A stretch of DNA of 64,000 nt, taken from the NCBI RefSeq assembly GCF_025447595.1, contig NZ_JAOEJU010000016.1, forward strand, positions 1 through 64,000. The letters are read 5' to 3'. Of the stretch, positions 50,472 through 58,590 are shown one piece after another. Position 1 is the stretch's first letter, and each line of letters begins with the position of its first letter. The position numbers and the translations under genes are program-made. Source of the stretch: Pseudomonas koreensis (lineage in GTDB: Bacteria; Pseudomonadota; Gammaproteobacteria; Pseudomonadales; Pseudomonadaceae). The notes beneath the pieces were generated by a model. It did not search any database, was not told the origin of the DNA, and was given only the letters and a program-made list of their open reading frames with translations.

Positions 50472-51200
50472 TTAACCGGGGTAGAGCAATCTCATCAGGC
50501 GTTTGTCCTTCTTGCTGATCGTGCGGTTGATCGGCACCTCCCAGTTGCCCACCGTCAAGGTGTTGGCCACGGGGTGGTGCATGATCGACTTGCGGTCGTA
50601 GGAGGTGTAGATCGCGTCCAGCGTGTCGAAGGAGACGAACAGGTTTCTGTCGACCTGCGCCTCGGTCAGCGGGTTCATCTCGCGATTTTTGTAGAACTCA
50701 TACACCTTCGGTTTATCCCACGGAATCTTTGCCTGTGGGTGCTGATGTTCATGCATCGCGCCCAGCGCATGCCCGAACTCGTGCATCACGATCACTTTAA
50801 AGTCCTGGTGATCCGGCTTTACGCCCAGGTTCATGGTCGGATAGTCCGGATGAATCAGCAGCGCATCAGTGCCGAGCATCGAACTGTTGTCGTTGTTTTT
50901 AGTGGCGATGCGGATGTCGCCCGGCAGGTCATCGACGAATTCGAACTTGAGGTTGATGTATGGCAGCCACTGGCTGGCAGCGTCGATGATCCTGGCTTTG
51001 TGTTCGGCGTTGGGGGCATCCAGGAAGGCGATTTTCAATGTGCGACCGTTGGCCCACAGTTTTGAGTAGTTGACGACGGAGCGCTTGCGGCGCGTGCCGG
51101 TCGCGGTGCCGGCATTGGCCGGGTTTTCGTTGATGGCGGCTATATAGGCCGCCTGATCGTCGGGCCATTGATTGAGTTGGCAATCGAGCAGTTCTGTCAT
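50472..51200 (-). CDS. Astacin-like (M12A) zinc metalloprotease, no signal peptide
   Basis: 242 aa. The extended zinc motif HExxHxxGxxH is HEFGHALGAMH at residues 140-150 (ligands His140, His144, His150; catalytic Glu141), followed by the astacin-like IPWDKPKVYEFY and a Met-turn at SIMHHP (Met207). The N terminus (MTELLDCQLNQWPDDQAAYI) is hydrophilic: no Sec signal, lipobox or obvious propeptide cysteine switch. Export by another route, or action inside the cell, are both open. Monocistronic. Confidence 0.88.
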   Translation of the reverse strand: MTELLDCQLNQWPDDQAAYIAAINENPANAGTATGTRRKRSVVNYSKLWANGRTLKIAFLDAPNAEHKARIIDAASQWLPYINLKFEFVDDLPGDIRIATKNNDNSSMLGTDALLIHPDYPTMNLGVKPDHQDFKVIVMHEFGHALGAMHEHQHPQAKIPWDKPKVYEFYKNREMNPLTEAQVDRNLFVSFDTLDAIYTSYDRKSIMHHPVANTLTVGNWEVPINRTISKKDKRLMRLLYPG

Positions 51201-51330
51201 TTTTCACTTCTTCCATGAAGTCAAAGGTCGGTTTCTGGTGCTGCGCAACGAACGGCGCCGCTCAAGACTAACGTCTGGCGGGCAGAGGAGTGGGGTAGAA
51301 AAGGAGGGGAACTGTTACGTGATATTTGAT

Positions 51331-51359
51331 CGCCCGTGCCGGATTGCCCGGCACGGGCG
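51331..51359 (-). terminator. Hairpin after dapC
   Basis: CGCCCGTGCCGG / CCGGCACGGGCG, a 12-base perfect stem with a 5-base loop, 9 bases past the dapC stop on the minus strand. It has no T run, so termination efficiency is uncertain. Confidence 0.55.
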
Positions 51360-51367
51360 TTCAGGCG

Positions 51368-52567
51368 TTACTTGTGGCGCAGGACGAAATCGCGGATGCG
51401 CTCGGCAGCCTCGACGCATTCAGCCAGCGGTGCAACCAGTGCCATCCGTACGCGTCCGGCACCCGGATTGACGCCATCGACGTCACGGGACAGGTACGAA
51501 CCCGGCACCACGGTCACGTGCTCTTCGGCAAACAGATCCCGGCAGAACGCGGCATCGTCACCTTGCACATTCGGCCACAGATAAAAGCTGCCATCCGGAC
51601 GCTGCACATCCATCACCGGGCTGAGGATCGCCAGCACGGCGTCGAACTTCTCGCGATACAGCGCACGGTTGGCGCGTACATGCACTTCGTCATTCCATGC
51701 GGCGACGCTGGCCAGTTGAGTCTGAACCGGCATCGCGCAACCGTGGTAGGTGCGGTACAGCAGGAACCCCTTGAGGATGTCGGCATCGCCGGCAACGAAA
51801 CCGGAGCGCAGGCCCGGCAGGTTCGAGCGCTTGGACAGGCTGTGGAACACCACGCAACGCTTGAAGTCCTTGCGGCCCAGTTCGGCGCAGGCGCTGAGCA
51901 GGCCCGGCGGCGGGGTCTGTTCGTCGAAGTAGAGCTCGCTGTAGCACTCGTCGGCGGCGATCACGAAGTCGTATTCGTCGGCCAGGGCGATCAGCTTTTT
52001 CAGCACGTCGACCGGAATCAGCGCACCGGTCGGGTTGCCTGGCGAGCACAGGAACAGGATCTGGCAGCGTTTCCAGATGTCCGGCGATACGGCGTCGAAA
52101 TCCGGGTTGAAGCCGTTCTCGTCCAGGCACGGCAGGTAATGCGGCTTGGCGCCGGCGAGGAATGCTGCGCCTTCGTAGATCTGATAGAACGGGTTGGGGC
52201 TGACCACCAGCGCGTCGTCGCCACGGTTGACCACGGTCTGGGTGAAGGCGAACAGCGCTTCACGGGTGCCGTTGACCGGCAGCACGTTGCGCGCCGGGTC
52301 GATCCAGCCGCTCGGCACGTTGAAGCGACGCTCGCACCAGGCAGCGATGGCTTCGCGCAGGGCCGGAATGCCGAGGGTGGTCGGGTACACCGCCATCTGA
52401 TCCAGGTTGTTCGCCAGCGCCTCGGCGACAAAGCTTGGCGAGCGGTGCTTCGGTTCGCCGATGGACAGCGCGATCGGGCGCTTGTCCGGGTTTGGCGTCA
52501 CGCTGCCGAGCAAGGCGCGGAGCTTTTCGAACGGGTAGGGCTGAAGCTGGGACAGAGCGTTGTTCAT
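51368..52567 (-). CDS. dapC: Succinyldiaminopimelate transaminase
   Basis: 399 aa. Class I PLP aminotransferase; makes N-succinyl-LL-DAP from the keto form. PLP lysine in VVFHSLSKRSNLPGLRSGFVAG, and LCSPGNPTGALIP and DECYSELYFDE are the usual class I contacts. The dapC assignment rather than generic aminotransferase rests on its place directly beside glnD in pseudomonads. Starts at ATG 52567 (MNNALSQLQPYPFEKLRALLG). Confidence 0.88.
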   Translation of the reverse strand: MNNALSQLQPYPFEKLRALLGSVTPNPDKRPIALSIGEPKHRSPSFVAEALANNLDQMAVYPTTLGIPALREAIAAWCERRFNVPSGWIDPARNVLPVNGTREALFAFTQTVVNRGDDALVVSPNPFYQIYEGAAFLAGAKPHYLPCLDENGFNPDFDAVSPDIWKRCQILFLCSPGNPTGALIPVDVLKKLIALADEYDFVIAADECYSELYFDEQTPPPGLLSACAELGRKDFKRCVVFHSLSKRSNLPGLRSGFVAGDADILKGFLLYRTYHGCAMPVQTQLASVAAWNDEVHVRANRALYREKFDAVLAILSPVMDVQRPDGSFYLWPNVQGDDAAFCRDLFAEEHVTVVPGSYLSRDVDGVNPGAGRVRMALVAPLAECVEAAERIRDFVLRHK

Positions 52568-52582
52568 GAGGGCCTCGTTCAA

Positions 52583-52672
52583 TGTGGGAGCGAGCTTGCT
52601 CGCGAATGCGGTGTGTCAGTCGACGATGATGTTGAATGTGACATCGCATTCGCGAGCAGGCTCGCTCCCACA
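52583..52672. repeat. REP doublet (REPIN)
   Basis: Inverted REP arms with TGTGGG outermost, 90 bases, between dapC and glnD. The right arm has one change (GAGCAGGCTCG). Confidence 0.9.
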
Positions 52673-52688
52673 GGGGGAAATGGTTGAT

Positions 52689-55391
52689 TCAGATACTGAT
52701 GCGCGACAGTTTGATATCGTGTTCCTGATTGACGCTCAGCTGTTCGACGATGGCATCCTGCAAACGGCTGCACAGCAGCGGGTCGGACAGCGGTTGATTG
52801 TGGGCGTCGGTGATGAAGAACACGTCTTCCACCCGCTCGCCCAGGGTGGCGATCTTGGCGTTCTGCAGCGACAGATCGAACTCTAGGAATATCCCGCCGA
52901 CCCGTGCCAGCAGGCCCGGACGATCAGGTGCCGTGAGTTCAAGCACTGTTACCGGGCGCTGGGCATCGTTGTGGATTGTCACCTGCGGGGCGAACGCAAA
53001 ATGCTTGAGTTGGCGCGGCACCCGACGCTGGATGATCGTCGGGTAGTCGTCCGGGTTGCGCAGGGCTTCGGTCAGGCCTTCGCGAATCTGCTTGACCCGG
53101 ACCGGATTGTCGCCGATCGAGTCACCATCGGTATCGAGCACAATGTAGGTGTCGAGGGTGAACTGGCTGCTGGACGTGATGACCCGGGCGTCGTGAATGT
53201 TCAGGTTGAGCTGGTCCATCGCGGCCACGGTCACGGCGAAGAAATCGTGCTGGTCCGGTGCATAGATGAAGATCTGCGTGCCGCCCTCGAACTCGCGCTG
53301 GGTGGTTTCCTTGATCAGCACCAGCGGACCGCCGTCCGCCGGTTGCTGAAGGATCGCGTCGGTGTGCCAGGCCACGTCGCCGGCGGTGTGGCGCAGGAAG
53401 TAGTCGTCGCCCAGTTGCGCCCACAATTGCTCGACGTCATCCGGATCGGTGCCGCCGCGTACCAGGATATCCAGCGCTGCGCTCTGGGTCTGGCGGATCT
53501 GCTCTTCGCGATCCACCGGGTTTTCCAGGCCTCGGCGCAGGGCGCGTTTGGTCTCGGTGTAGAGCTGGCGCAACAGGCTGGCACGCCACGAGTTCCACAG
53601 GGTCGGGTTGGTTGCGTTGATGTCGGCCACGGTCAGCACGTACAGGTAGTCGAGGCGGGTTTCATCACCAACCGCCAGTGCGAAGTCATGGATGACCTGC
53701 GGGTCGGACAAGTCTTTGCGCTGGGCGGTGGTCGACATCACCAGGTGGTTCTGCACCAGCCAGACGATCAGGCGGCTGTCCCACACCGGCAGTTGATGAC
53801 GCTGGCAGAAAGCCTCTGCATCGACCGCGCCGATTTCCGAGTGATCGCCATGCCGGCCCTTGCCGATGTCGTGGTACAGGCCGGCCATATAAATGAGTTC
53901 AGGCTTTGGCAGTTTCGCCATGAGCTTGGCGGCCAGCGGGAATTTCTCTGACACCTGGGTGTACTGCAACTTGCGCAGGTGCTTGATCAGGTTCAGCGTG
54001 TGCGCATCGACCGTATAGATGTGGAACAGGTCGTGCTGCATCTGCCCGACGATGAAGCCGAACTCCGGCAGATAGCGCCCGAGAATGCCGTAACGGTTCA
54101 TCCGCCGCAGGTTGCGGTGGATGCCGATCTTGCACTTGAACAGCTCGATGAACAGGCTGGTGTTGCGGATGTCGTTGCGGAAGTTGTCGTCGATCAGGTG
54201 ACGGTTTTCCCGCAGCAGACGAATGGTGTCGGCGCGCACGCCTTTGATTTCCGGCTGTTGGGCCATCAGCACGAAGATCTCGAGCATGGCGAACGGCGTG
54301 CGGCGGAACACGTTGTCGTTGCGTGCCTCGATGTAGCCGTCGTGCAGCTGGAAGCGCGCGTTGATCGGCTGCGGCGGCGCTTCGTCTTCCGGTGCGAGGA
54401 TGACTTCCTCGAAGTGCTGGATGATCAGGTCGCTGAGCTGGGCAATGCTCATCACCACCCGGAAATATTGCTGCATGAAGTTTTCGACGGCCTGTTTGGC
54501 GTCGTCGCCTTCAAAGCCCAGCAGCCCGGCAATGGTGCGCTGGTGATCGAACAGCAGGCGATCCTCGGAGCGGCCGGCGAGCATGTGCAGGGCGTAACGC
54601 ACCTTCCAGAGGAATTCCTGGGAGGACGCCAGCAAGGCGTTTTCACTCTCGACCAGAAACCCTTCCCCGGCCAGGGCGCGCAGGTTCAGGGTGCCGTACT
54701 GACGACGGGCCACCCACAGAATCGTCTGAATATCCCGTAGTCCGCCGGGCGAGCCTTTGACGTTGGGTTCCAGGTTGTATTCAGTGTCGTTGTACTTGTG
54801 GTGGCGAGCCTTCTGCTCGGCGCGCTTGGCCAGGAAGAAATCCTTGCTCGGCCACATGTGCGCAGTGCTGGTGACGTCGAGCATGCGCTGGCGCAGGCGC
54901 TCGGGGCCGCAGATGGTGCGGCTTTCCATCAGGTTGGTGACCACCGTCAGGTCGGCACGGGCCTCTTCGGCGCATTCGTCGACGGAGCGAACGCTCTGAC
55001 CGACTTCCAGGCCGATGTCCCACAGCAGCGTCAGAAAACGCTCGATGGAGTCGCGGAAAATTTCGTGGTCAGCACTGTCCAGCAGGATCAGCAGGTCGAT
55101 GTCGGAATAGGGGTGCAGTTCGCCGCGACCGTAGCCGCCGACCGCGACCAGCGCGATGTCGGCGCCTTCACTCCAGTCGAACTGGTCCCAGGCCTTTTGC
55201 AGGATGTTGTCGACGAACCACGCCCGGTCTTCGATCAGTCGCCGGATGTCGCGACCGGCCCGAAAACGTGCATCGAGCACTTCGCGGGCCTGGCGGATCG
55301 CCTTCTTGAATGCCGCGATGGGACTCGATTTCAGGGCCAGTTCAGCCTGGAACTGACCGCGGTCGAAGAGTTCGGGATCCACCTGCGGCAT
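52689..55391 (-). CDS. glnD: Bifunctional PII uridylyltransferase / uridylyl-removing enzyme
   Basis: 900 aa. Nitrogen sensor that uridylylates PII proteins when glutamine is low. Nucleotidyltransferase site GGYGRGELHPYSDIDLLIL (about 104-122), HD hydrolase site YHDIGKGRHGDHSEIGA, and two C-terminal ACT domains (FFAVTVAAMDQLNLNIHDARV and VLELTAPDRPGLLARVGGIFLEF) that bind glutamine. Full length. It follows map in the same direction (40-base gap). Confidence 0.96.
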   Translation of the reverse strand: MPQVDPELFDRGQFQAELALKSSPIAAFKKAIRQAREVLDARFRAGRDIRRLIEDRAWFVDNILQKAWDQFDWSEGADIALVAVGGYGRGELHPYSDIDLLILLDSADHEIFRDSIERFLTLLWDIGLEVGQSVRSVDECAEEARADLTVVTNLMESRTICGPERLRQRMLDVTSTAHMWPSKDFFLAKRAEQKARHHKYNDTEYNLEPNVKGSPGGLRDIQTILWVARRQYGTLNLRALAGEGFLVESENALLASSQEFLWKVRYALHMLAGRSEDRLLFDHQRTIAGLLGFEGDDAKQAVENFMQQYFRVVMSIAQLSDLIIQHFEEVILAPEDEAPPQPINARFQLHDGYIEARNDNVFRRTPFAMLEIFVLMAQQPEIKGVRADTIRLLRENRHLIDDNFRNDIRNTSLFIELFKCKIGIHRNLRRMNRYGILGRYLPEFGFIVGQMQHDLFHIYTVDAHTLNLIKHLRKLQYTQVSEKFPLAAKLMAKLPKPELIYMAGLYHDIGKGRHGDHSEIGAVDAEAFCQRHQLPVWDSRLIVWLVQNHLVMSTTAQRKDLSDPQVIHDFALAVGDETRLDYLYVLTVADINATNPTLWNSWRASLLRQLYTETKRALRRGLENPVDREEQIRQTQSAALDILVRGGTDPDDVEQLWAQLGDDYFLRHTAGDVAWHTDAILQQPADGGPLVLIKETTQREFEGGTQIFIYAPDQHDFFAVTVAAMDQLNLNIHDARVITSSSQFTLDTYIVLDTDGDSIGDNPVRVKQIREGLTEALRNPDDYPTIIQRRVPRQLKHFAFAPQVTIHNDAQRPVTVLELTAPDRPGLLARVGGIFLEFDLSLQNAKIATLGERVEDVFFITDAHNQPLSDPLLCSRLQDAIVEQLSVNQEHDIKLSRISI

Positions 55392-55431
55392 CGATTGGCT
55401 TTCCTTCTATAGGCTGGGAGCGGTGTCTGGA

Positions 55432-56214
55432 TCAGGCCGAGATGCGCGGGATGGTGTCGTCGCTGCGCAGAGTGAAGATCTCGTAGCCGGTGTCGGTGAC
55501 AAGCAAAGTGTGTTCCCACTGTGCCGACAGCTTGCGGTCCTTGGTGATCGCCGTCCAGCCGTCGCCGAGTACTTTGGTGTCGGCCTTGCCCTGGTTGATC
55601 ATCGGCTCGATGGTAAAGGTCATGCCAGCCTTCAGTTCCATGCCGGTACCGGCGCGGCCGTAGTGCAGGATCTGCGGCTCTTCGTGGAACACCTTGCCGA
55701 TGCCGTGACCGCAGAATTCACGCACCACCGAAAAGCCGTTCTTTTCCGCGTGCTTCTGGATGATCTCGCCGATGTCGCCGAGGCGGCAGCCGGGTTTGAC
55801 GATCTCGATCGCCTTGTACATGCATTCCTGGGTGACCTGCGACAGGCGCTCGGCCCAGACCGGCACGGTGCCGACGTGGAACATGCGGCTGGTGTCGCCG
55901 TGGTAGCCGTCCTTGATCACGGTGACGTCGATGTTCAGGGTGTCGCCGTTTTTCAGCGGCTTGTCGTTCGGGATGCCGTGGCAGACCACGTGGTTGATCG
56001 AGGTGCAGATCGACTTCGGGTAGCCCTTGTAGTTGAGCGGGGCAGGGATGGCCTGCTGCACGTTGACGATATAGTCGTGGCAGATCTGGTTCAGCTCATC
56101 GGTGGTCACGCCCGGCTTGACGTGTTCGGCAATCATTTCCAGCACATCGGCGGCCAGTTTGCCGGCGACACGCATGCCAGCGATGTCCTCGGGGGTTTTG
56201 AGGGTGACGGTCAT
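55432..56214 (-). CDS. map: Methionine aminopeptidase, type I
   Basis: 260 aa. Removes N-terminal methionine from new proteins. Metal ligands in LNIDVTVIKDGYHGDTSRMF, GHGIGKVFHEEPQI and MTFTIEPMIN, plus the final Glu in AQWEHTLLV. Starts at ATG 56214 (MTVTLKTPEDIAGMRVAG). The long in-frame extension further upstream crosses the divergent rpsB promoter and is not part of the gene. Divergent from rpsB, as in E. coli and other pseudomonads. Confidence 0.96.
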   Translation of the reverse strand: MTVTLKTPEDIAGMRVAGKLAADVLEMIAEHVKPGVTTDELNQICHDYIVNVQQAIPAPLNYKGYPKSICTSINHVVCHGIPNDKPLKNGDTLNIDVTVIKDGYHGDTSRMFHVGTVPVWAERLSQVTQECMYKAIEIVKPGCRLGDIGEIIQKHAEKNGFSVVREFCGHGIGKVFHEEPQILHYGRAGTGMELKAGMTFTIEPMINQGKADTKVLGDGWTAITKDRKLSAQWEHTLLVTDTGYEIFTLRSDDTIPRISA

Positions 56215-56588
56215 ACAGGCTCTCTCTGCGCTCGGCGGCGCTTGCTGATACGAACAGGGGCGCGGCTGTTGATTTGGCGGCCCCGAAAAACGCGATTCTA
56301 ACAGACCAAAGGCGCAAATCCGCGCCTGCGTGCATCGCTTCTCTCTATACAATGTGGTGCATTGCCCCGATTCCAAGGGGCTGGCGCGCATGTCCCTGAC
56401 GCGATTGCAGATTCCGGGTTCCGTTTGCGTCGTCCCTGTGGTATAAAATGCGCCGCTTTCCGGGGATAGCCCCGAGAGCATTAACCCACACACGTGTCGA
56501 CACGATGGCCTGGGTGCCTTTGATCCTCGGATCAATGGTTGGTCATTGGGATACGTGGAGGCCCAACCCGACTTATCAAGGAACTATC
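56215..56588. other. Divergent map / rpsB intergenic region
   Basis: 374 bases without a gene. Contains the map promoter region on the left, a TATAAA -10 for rpsB at 56442-56447 (weak -35 TTCCGT at 56419-56424) and the structured rpsB leader from about 56455. Confidence 0.65.
56455..56588 (+). promoter_or_regulatory. Structured rpsB mRNA leader, candidate S2 autoregulation element
   Basis: Several hairpins in about 130 bases: CGGGG-ATAG-CCCCG (56461-56474), the perfect palindrome CGTGTCGACACG (56493-56504), TTGATC-CTCG-GATCAA (56520-56535), and GGTTGG paired with CCAACC (56537-56542 with 56573-56578), the last ending just before the ribosome binding site AAGGAA. rpsB leaders of gamma-proteobacteria bind S2 and repress translation (established for E. 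coli); the role here is inferred from position and folding. Confidence 0.6.
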
Positions 56589-57326
56589 ATGTCCCAAGTC
56601 AACATGCGCGATATGCTGAAGGCCGGTGTGCACTTCGGTCACCAAACCCGTTACTGGAATCCGAAAATGGGTAAGTACATTTTCGGCGCGCGTAACAAGA
56701 TTCACATCATCAACCTTGAAAAAACCCTGCCAATGTTCAACGAAGCTCTGACTTTCGTAGAGCGTCTGGCCCAGGGCAAAAACAAGATTCTGTTCGTCGG
56801 CACCAAGCGTTCCGCTGGCAAGATCGTTGCTGAAGAAGCAGCACGTTGCGGTTCGCCGTACGTCGATCACCGCTGGTTGGGCGGCATGCTGACCAACTTC
56901 AAGACCATTCGTGCTTCCATCAAGCGTCTGCGTGACCTTGAAGTACAAGCCGAAGACGGTACTTTCGCCAAGCTGACCAAGAAAGAAGCGCTGATGCGCA
57001 CTCGCGATCTTGAGAAGCTGGATCGCTCCCTGGGCGGCATCAAGGACATGGGCGGTCTGCCAGACGCACTGTTCGTGATCGACGTTGACCACGAGCGCAT
57101 CGCGATCACCGAAGCCAACAAGCTGGGCATCCCGGTCATCGGCGTTGTCGATACCAACAGCAGCCCGGAAGGCGTTGACTACATCATCCCAGGCAACGAT
57201 GACGCAATCCGCGCTATCCAGCTGTACATGGGTTCGATGGCTGACGCAGTAATCCGCGGTCGCAACAACGTTGCTGGCGGTACTGTAGAATTCGCAGCTG
57301 AAGAAACTCAGGCTGCAGCTGAGTAA
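56589..57326 (+). CDS. rpsB: 30S ribosomal protein S2
   Basis: 245 aa. MSQVNMRDMLKAGVHFGHQTRYWNPKMGKYIFGARNKIHIINLEKT is the diagnostic S2 N terminus, and DHRWLGGMLTNFKTI and VIDVDHERIAITEANKLGIPVIGVVDTN follow. Start chosen at ATG 56589 (MSQVNM); upstream in-frame codons belong to the leader. Third positions here are less GC-rich than in neighbours, as expected for a highly expressed gene. Followed by a hairpin, then tsf. Confidence 0.98.
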   Translation: MSQVNMRDMLKAGVHFGHQTRYWNPKMGKYIFGARNKIHIINLEKTLPMFNEALTFVERLAQGKNKILFVGTKRSAGKIVAEEAARCGSPYVDHRWLGGMLTNFKTIRASIKRLRDLEVQAEDGTFAKLTKKEALMRTRDLEKLDRSLGGIKDMGGLPDALFVIDVDHERIAITEANKLGIPVIGVVDTNSSPEGVDYIIPGNDDAIRAIQLYMGSMADAVIRGRNNVAGGTVEFAAEETQAAAE

Positions 57327-57353
57327 TTGACGCCCTGGCGTTGACTCAGTAAG

Positions 57354-57381
57354 CAAAAAGGGGGCTTGGCCCCCTTTTTGC
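57354..57381 (+). terminator. Intrinsic terminator or attenuator between rpsB and tsf
   Basis: GCAAAAAGGGG ... CCCCTTTTTGC, ending in T5. It lies 28 bases after the rpsB stop and 136 before tsf. In E. coli the equivalent spot partly terminates transcription, lowering tsf relative to rpsB. Confidence 0.85.
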
Positions 57382-57516
57382 CACCTCGAAAACCATTTGT
57401 CGGCAGCGCAGCTACAGCATCTGTAACGTGCAGCGGCTACAAAGTGGTTCGGGAAGAATTGAACGCCCGTTCGATCGGGTGGAATGGTTGAAAACCTATC
57501 CAAGAGGAATTTGAAA

Positions 57517-58380
57517 ATGGCAGCAATTACTGCAGCGTTGGTCAAAGAACTGCGCGAGCGTACCGGCGAAGGCATGATGGATTGCAAGAAAGCCCTGGAA
57601 AAGGCTGGCGGCGACATCGAAAAAGCCATTGATGACATGCGTGCTTCGGGCGCCATCAAGGCTGCCAAGAAAGCTGGCAACGTTGCCGCTGAAGGCGCTA
57701 TCGCTGTCAAGGCTGACGGTAAATCCGCCGTTCTGCTGGAAGTGAACTCGCAGACCGACTTCCTGGCCCTGCAGGACGACTTCAAGAACTTCGTCAGCGA
57801 AAGCCTCGAAGAAGCCTTCGCTCAGAAGCTGACCGACGCGGCTCCGCTGATCGCTTCGCGTGAAGCTGCTCGTGAAGCCCTGGTTGCCAAGTGTGGCGAA
57901 AACGTCAACATCCGTCGTCTGGCGCGTGTTGAGGGTGACGTTGTAGGCGCTTACCTGCACGGCAACAAGATTGGTGCAGTGGTTGTTCTGAAAGGCGGCG
58001 ACGTCGACTTGGCCAAGAACATCGCCATGCACGTTGCAGCTTCGAACCCTGAGTTCCTGGACGCGTCGGAAATCTCCGCCGAGGCCATCGAGCGCGAGAA
58101 GAACGTATTCCTGCAGCTGAACGCCGACAAGATCGCCGGCAAGCCGGAAAACATCGTTGAGAACATGATCAACGGTCGTATCACCAAGTTCAAAGCCGAA
58201 GCCTCGCTGAAAGAGCAAGCCTTCGTCATGAACCCTGAAGTCAAGGTTGGCGAGCTGGCCAAGAAAGCCGGTGCCGAAATCGTTTCCTTCACCTACTTCA
58301 AAGTCGGCGAAGGCATCGAGAAGCCAGTTGATGACTTCGCTGCCGAAGTTGCCGCTCAAGTGGCTGCCGCCAAGCAGTAA
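57517..58380 (+). CDS. tsf: Elongation factor Ts
   Basis: 287 aa. Guanine nucleotide exchange factor for EF-Tu. N-terminal UBA-like module MAAITAALVKELRERTGEGMMDCKKALEKAGGDIEKAIDDMR, then the core with VLLEVNSQTDFLALQDDF (the TDFVA-type EF-Tu contact). Starts at ATG 57517 with AAGAGGAA upstream; an 11-codon longer frame lacks a good site. Terminator at 58404-58438. Confidence 0.98.
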   Translation: MAAITAALVKELRERTGEGMMDCKKALEKAGGDIEKAIDDMRASGAIKAAKKAGNVAAEGAIAVKADGKSAVLLEVNSQTDFLALQDDFKNFVSESLEEAFAQKLTDAAPLIASREAAREALVAKCGENVNIRRLARVEGDVVGAYLHGNKIGAVVVLKGGDVDLAKNIAMHVAASNPEFLDASEISAEAIEREKNVFLQLNADKIAGKPENIVENMINGRITKFKAEASLKEQAFVMNPEVKVGELAKKAGAEIVSFTYFKVGEGIEKPVDDFAAEVAAQVAAAKQ

Positions 58381-58403
58381 GACGGTTTTTCAACTGTCGC
58401 CCG

Positions 58404-58438
58404 AAAGAGGCTGCCCGCTCACGCGCGCAGCCTCTTTT
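58404..58438 (+). terminator. Intrinsic terminator after tsf
   Basis: AAAGAGGCTGC ... GCAGCCTCTTTT, an 11-base stem with T4, 24 bases after the tsf stop. It separates rpsB-tsf from the pyrH operon. Confidence 0.88.
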
Positions 58439-58474
58439 CAGATAGGGTTACCAATTTTTATTGGTTTCCACTTG

Positions 58475-58501
58475 GAACTGACTTACAAAGCCATGTTCCG
58501 A
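58475..58501 (+). promoter_or_regulatory. Possible AlgU/sigma-E-like promoter upstream of pyrH
   Basis: GAACTG, a 16-base spacer, then TCCGA, against the AlgU consensus GAACTT-N16/17-TCTGA (one mismatch in each box). It lies 90 bases before pyrH and beyond the tsf terminator, at the head of an operon that ends with rseP. Chance match not excluded. Confidence 0.4.
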
Positions 58502-58590
58502 TGGCGCTGAAGCAGCGCCAAGCTAGAGTGAACGCCAGCTGTAAACAGCTCGCAAAGAATTTTTAAAATACGCCGCAGGAGAGATTCGCA

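Noticed and set aside
12649..52672. REP elements as a CRISPR array
   Set aside because: Units are scattered, palindromic and paired; there are no regular spacers or cas genes.
56215..56535. Upstream extension of map
   Set aside because: Runs across the rpsB promoter and leader; the MTVTLKTPEDIAGM start at 56214 fits the family length.
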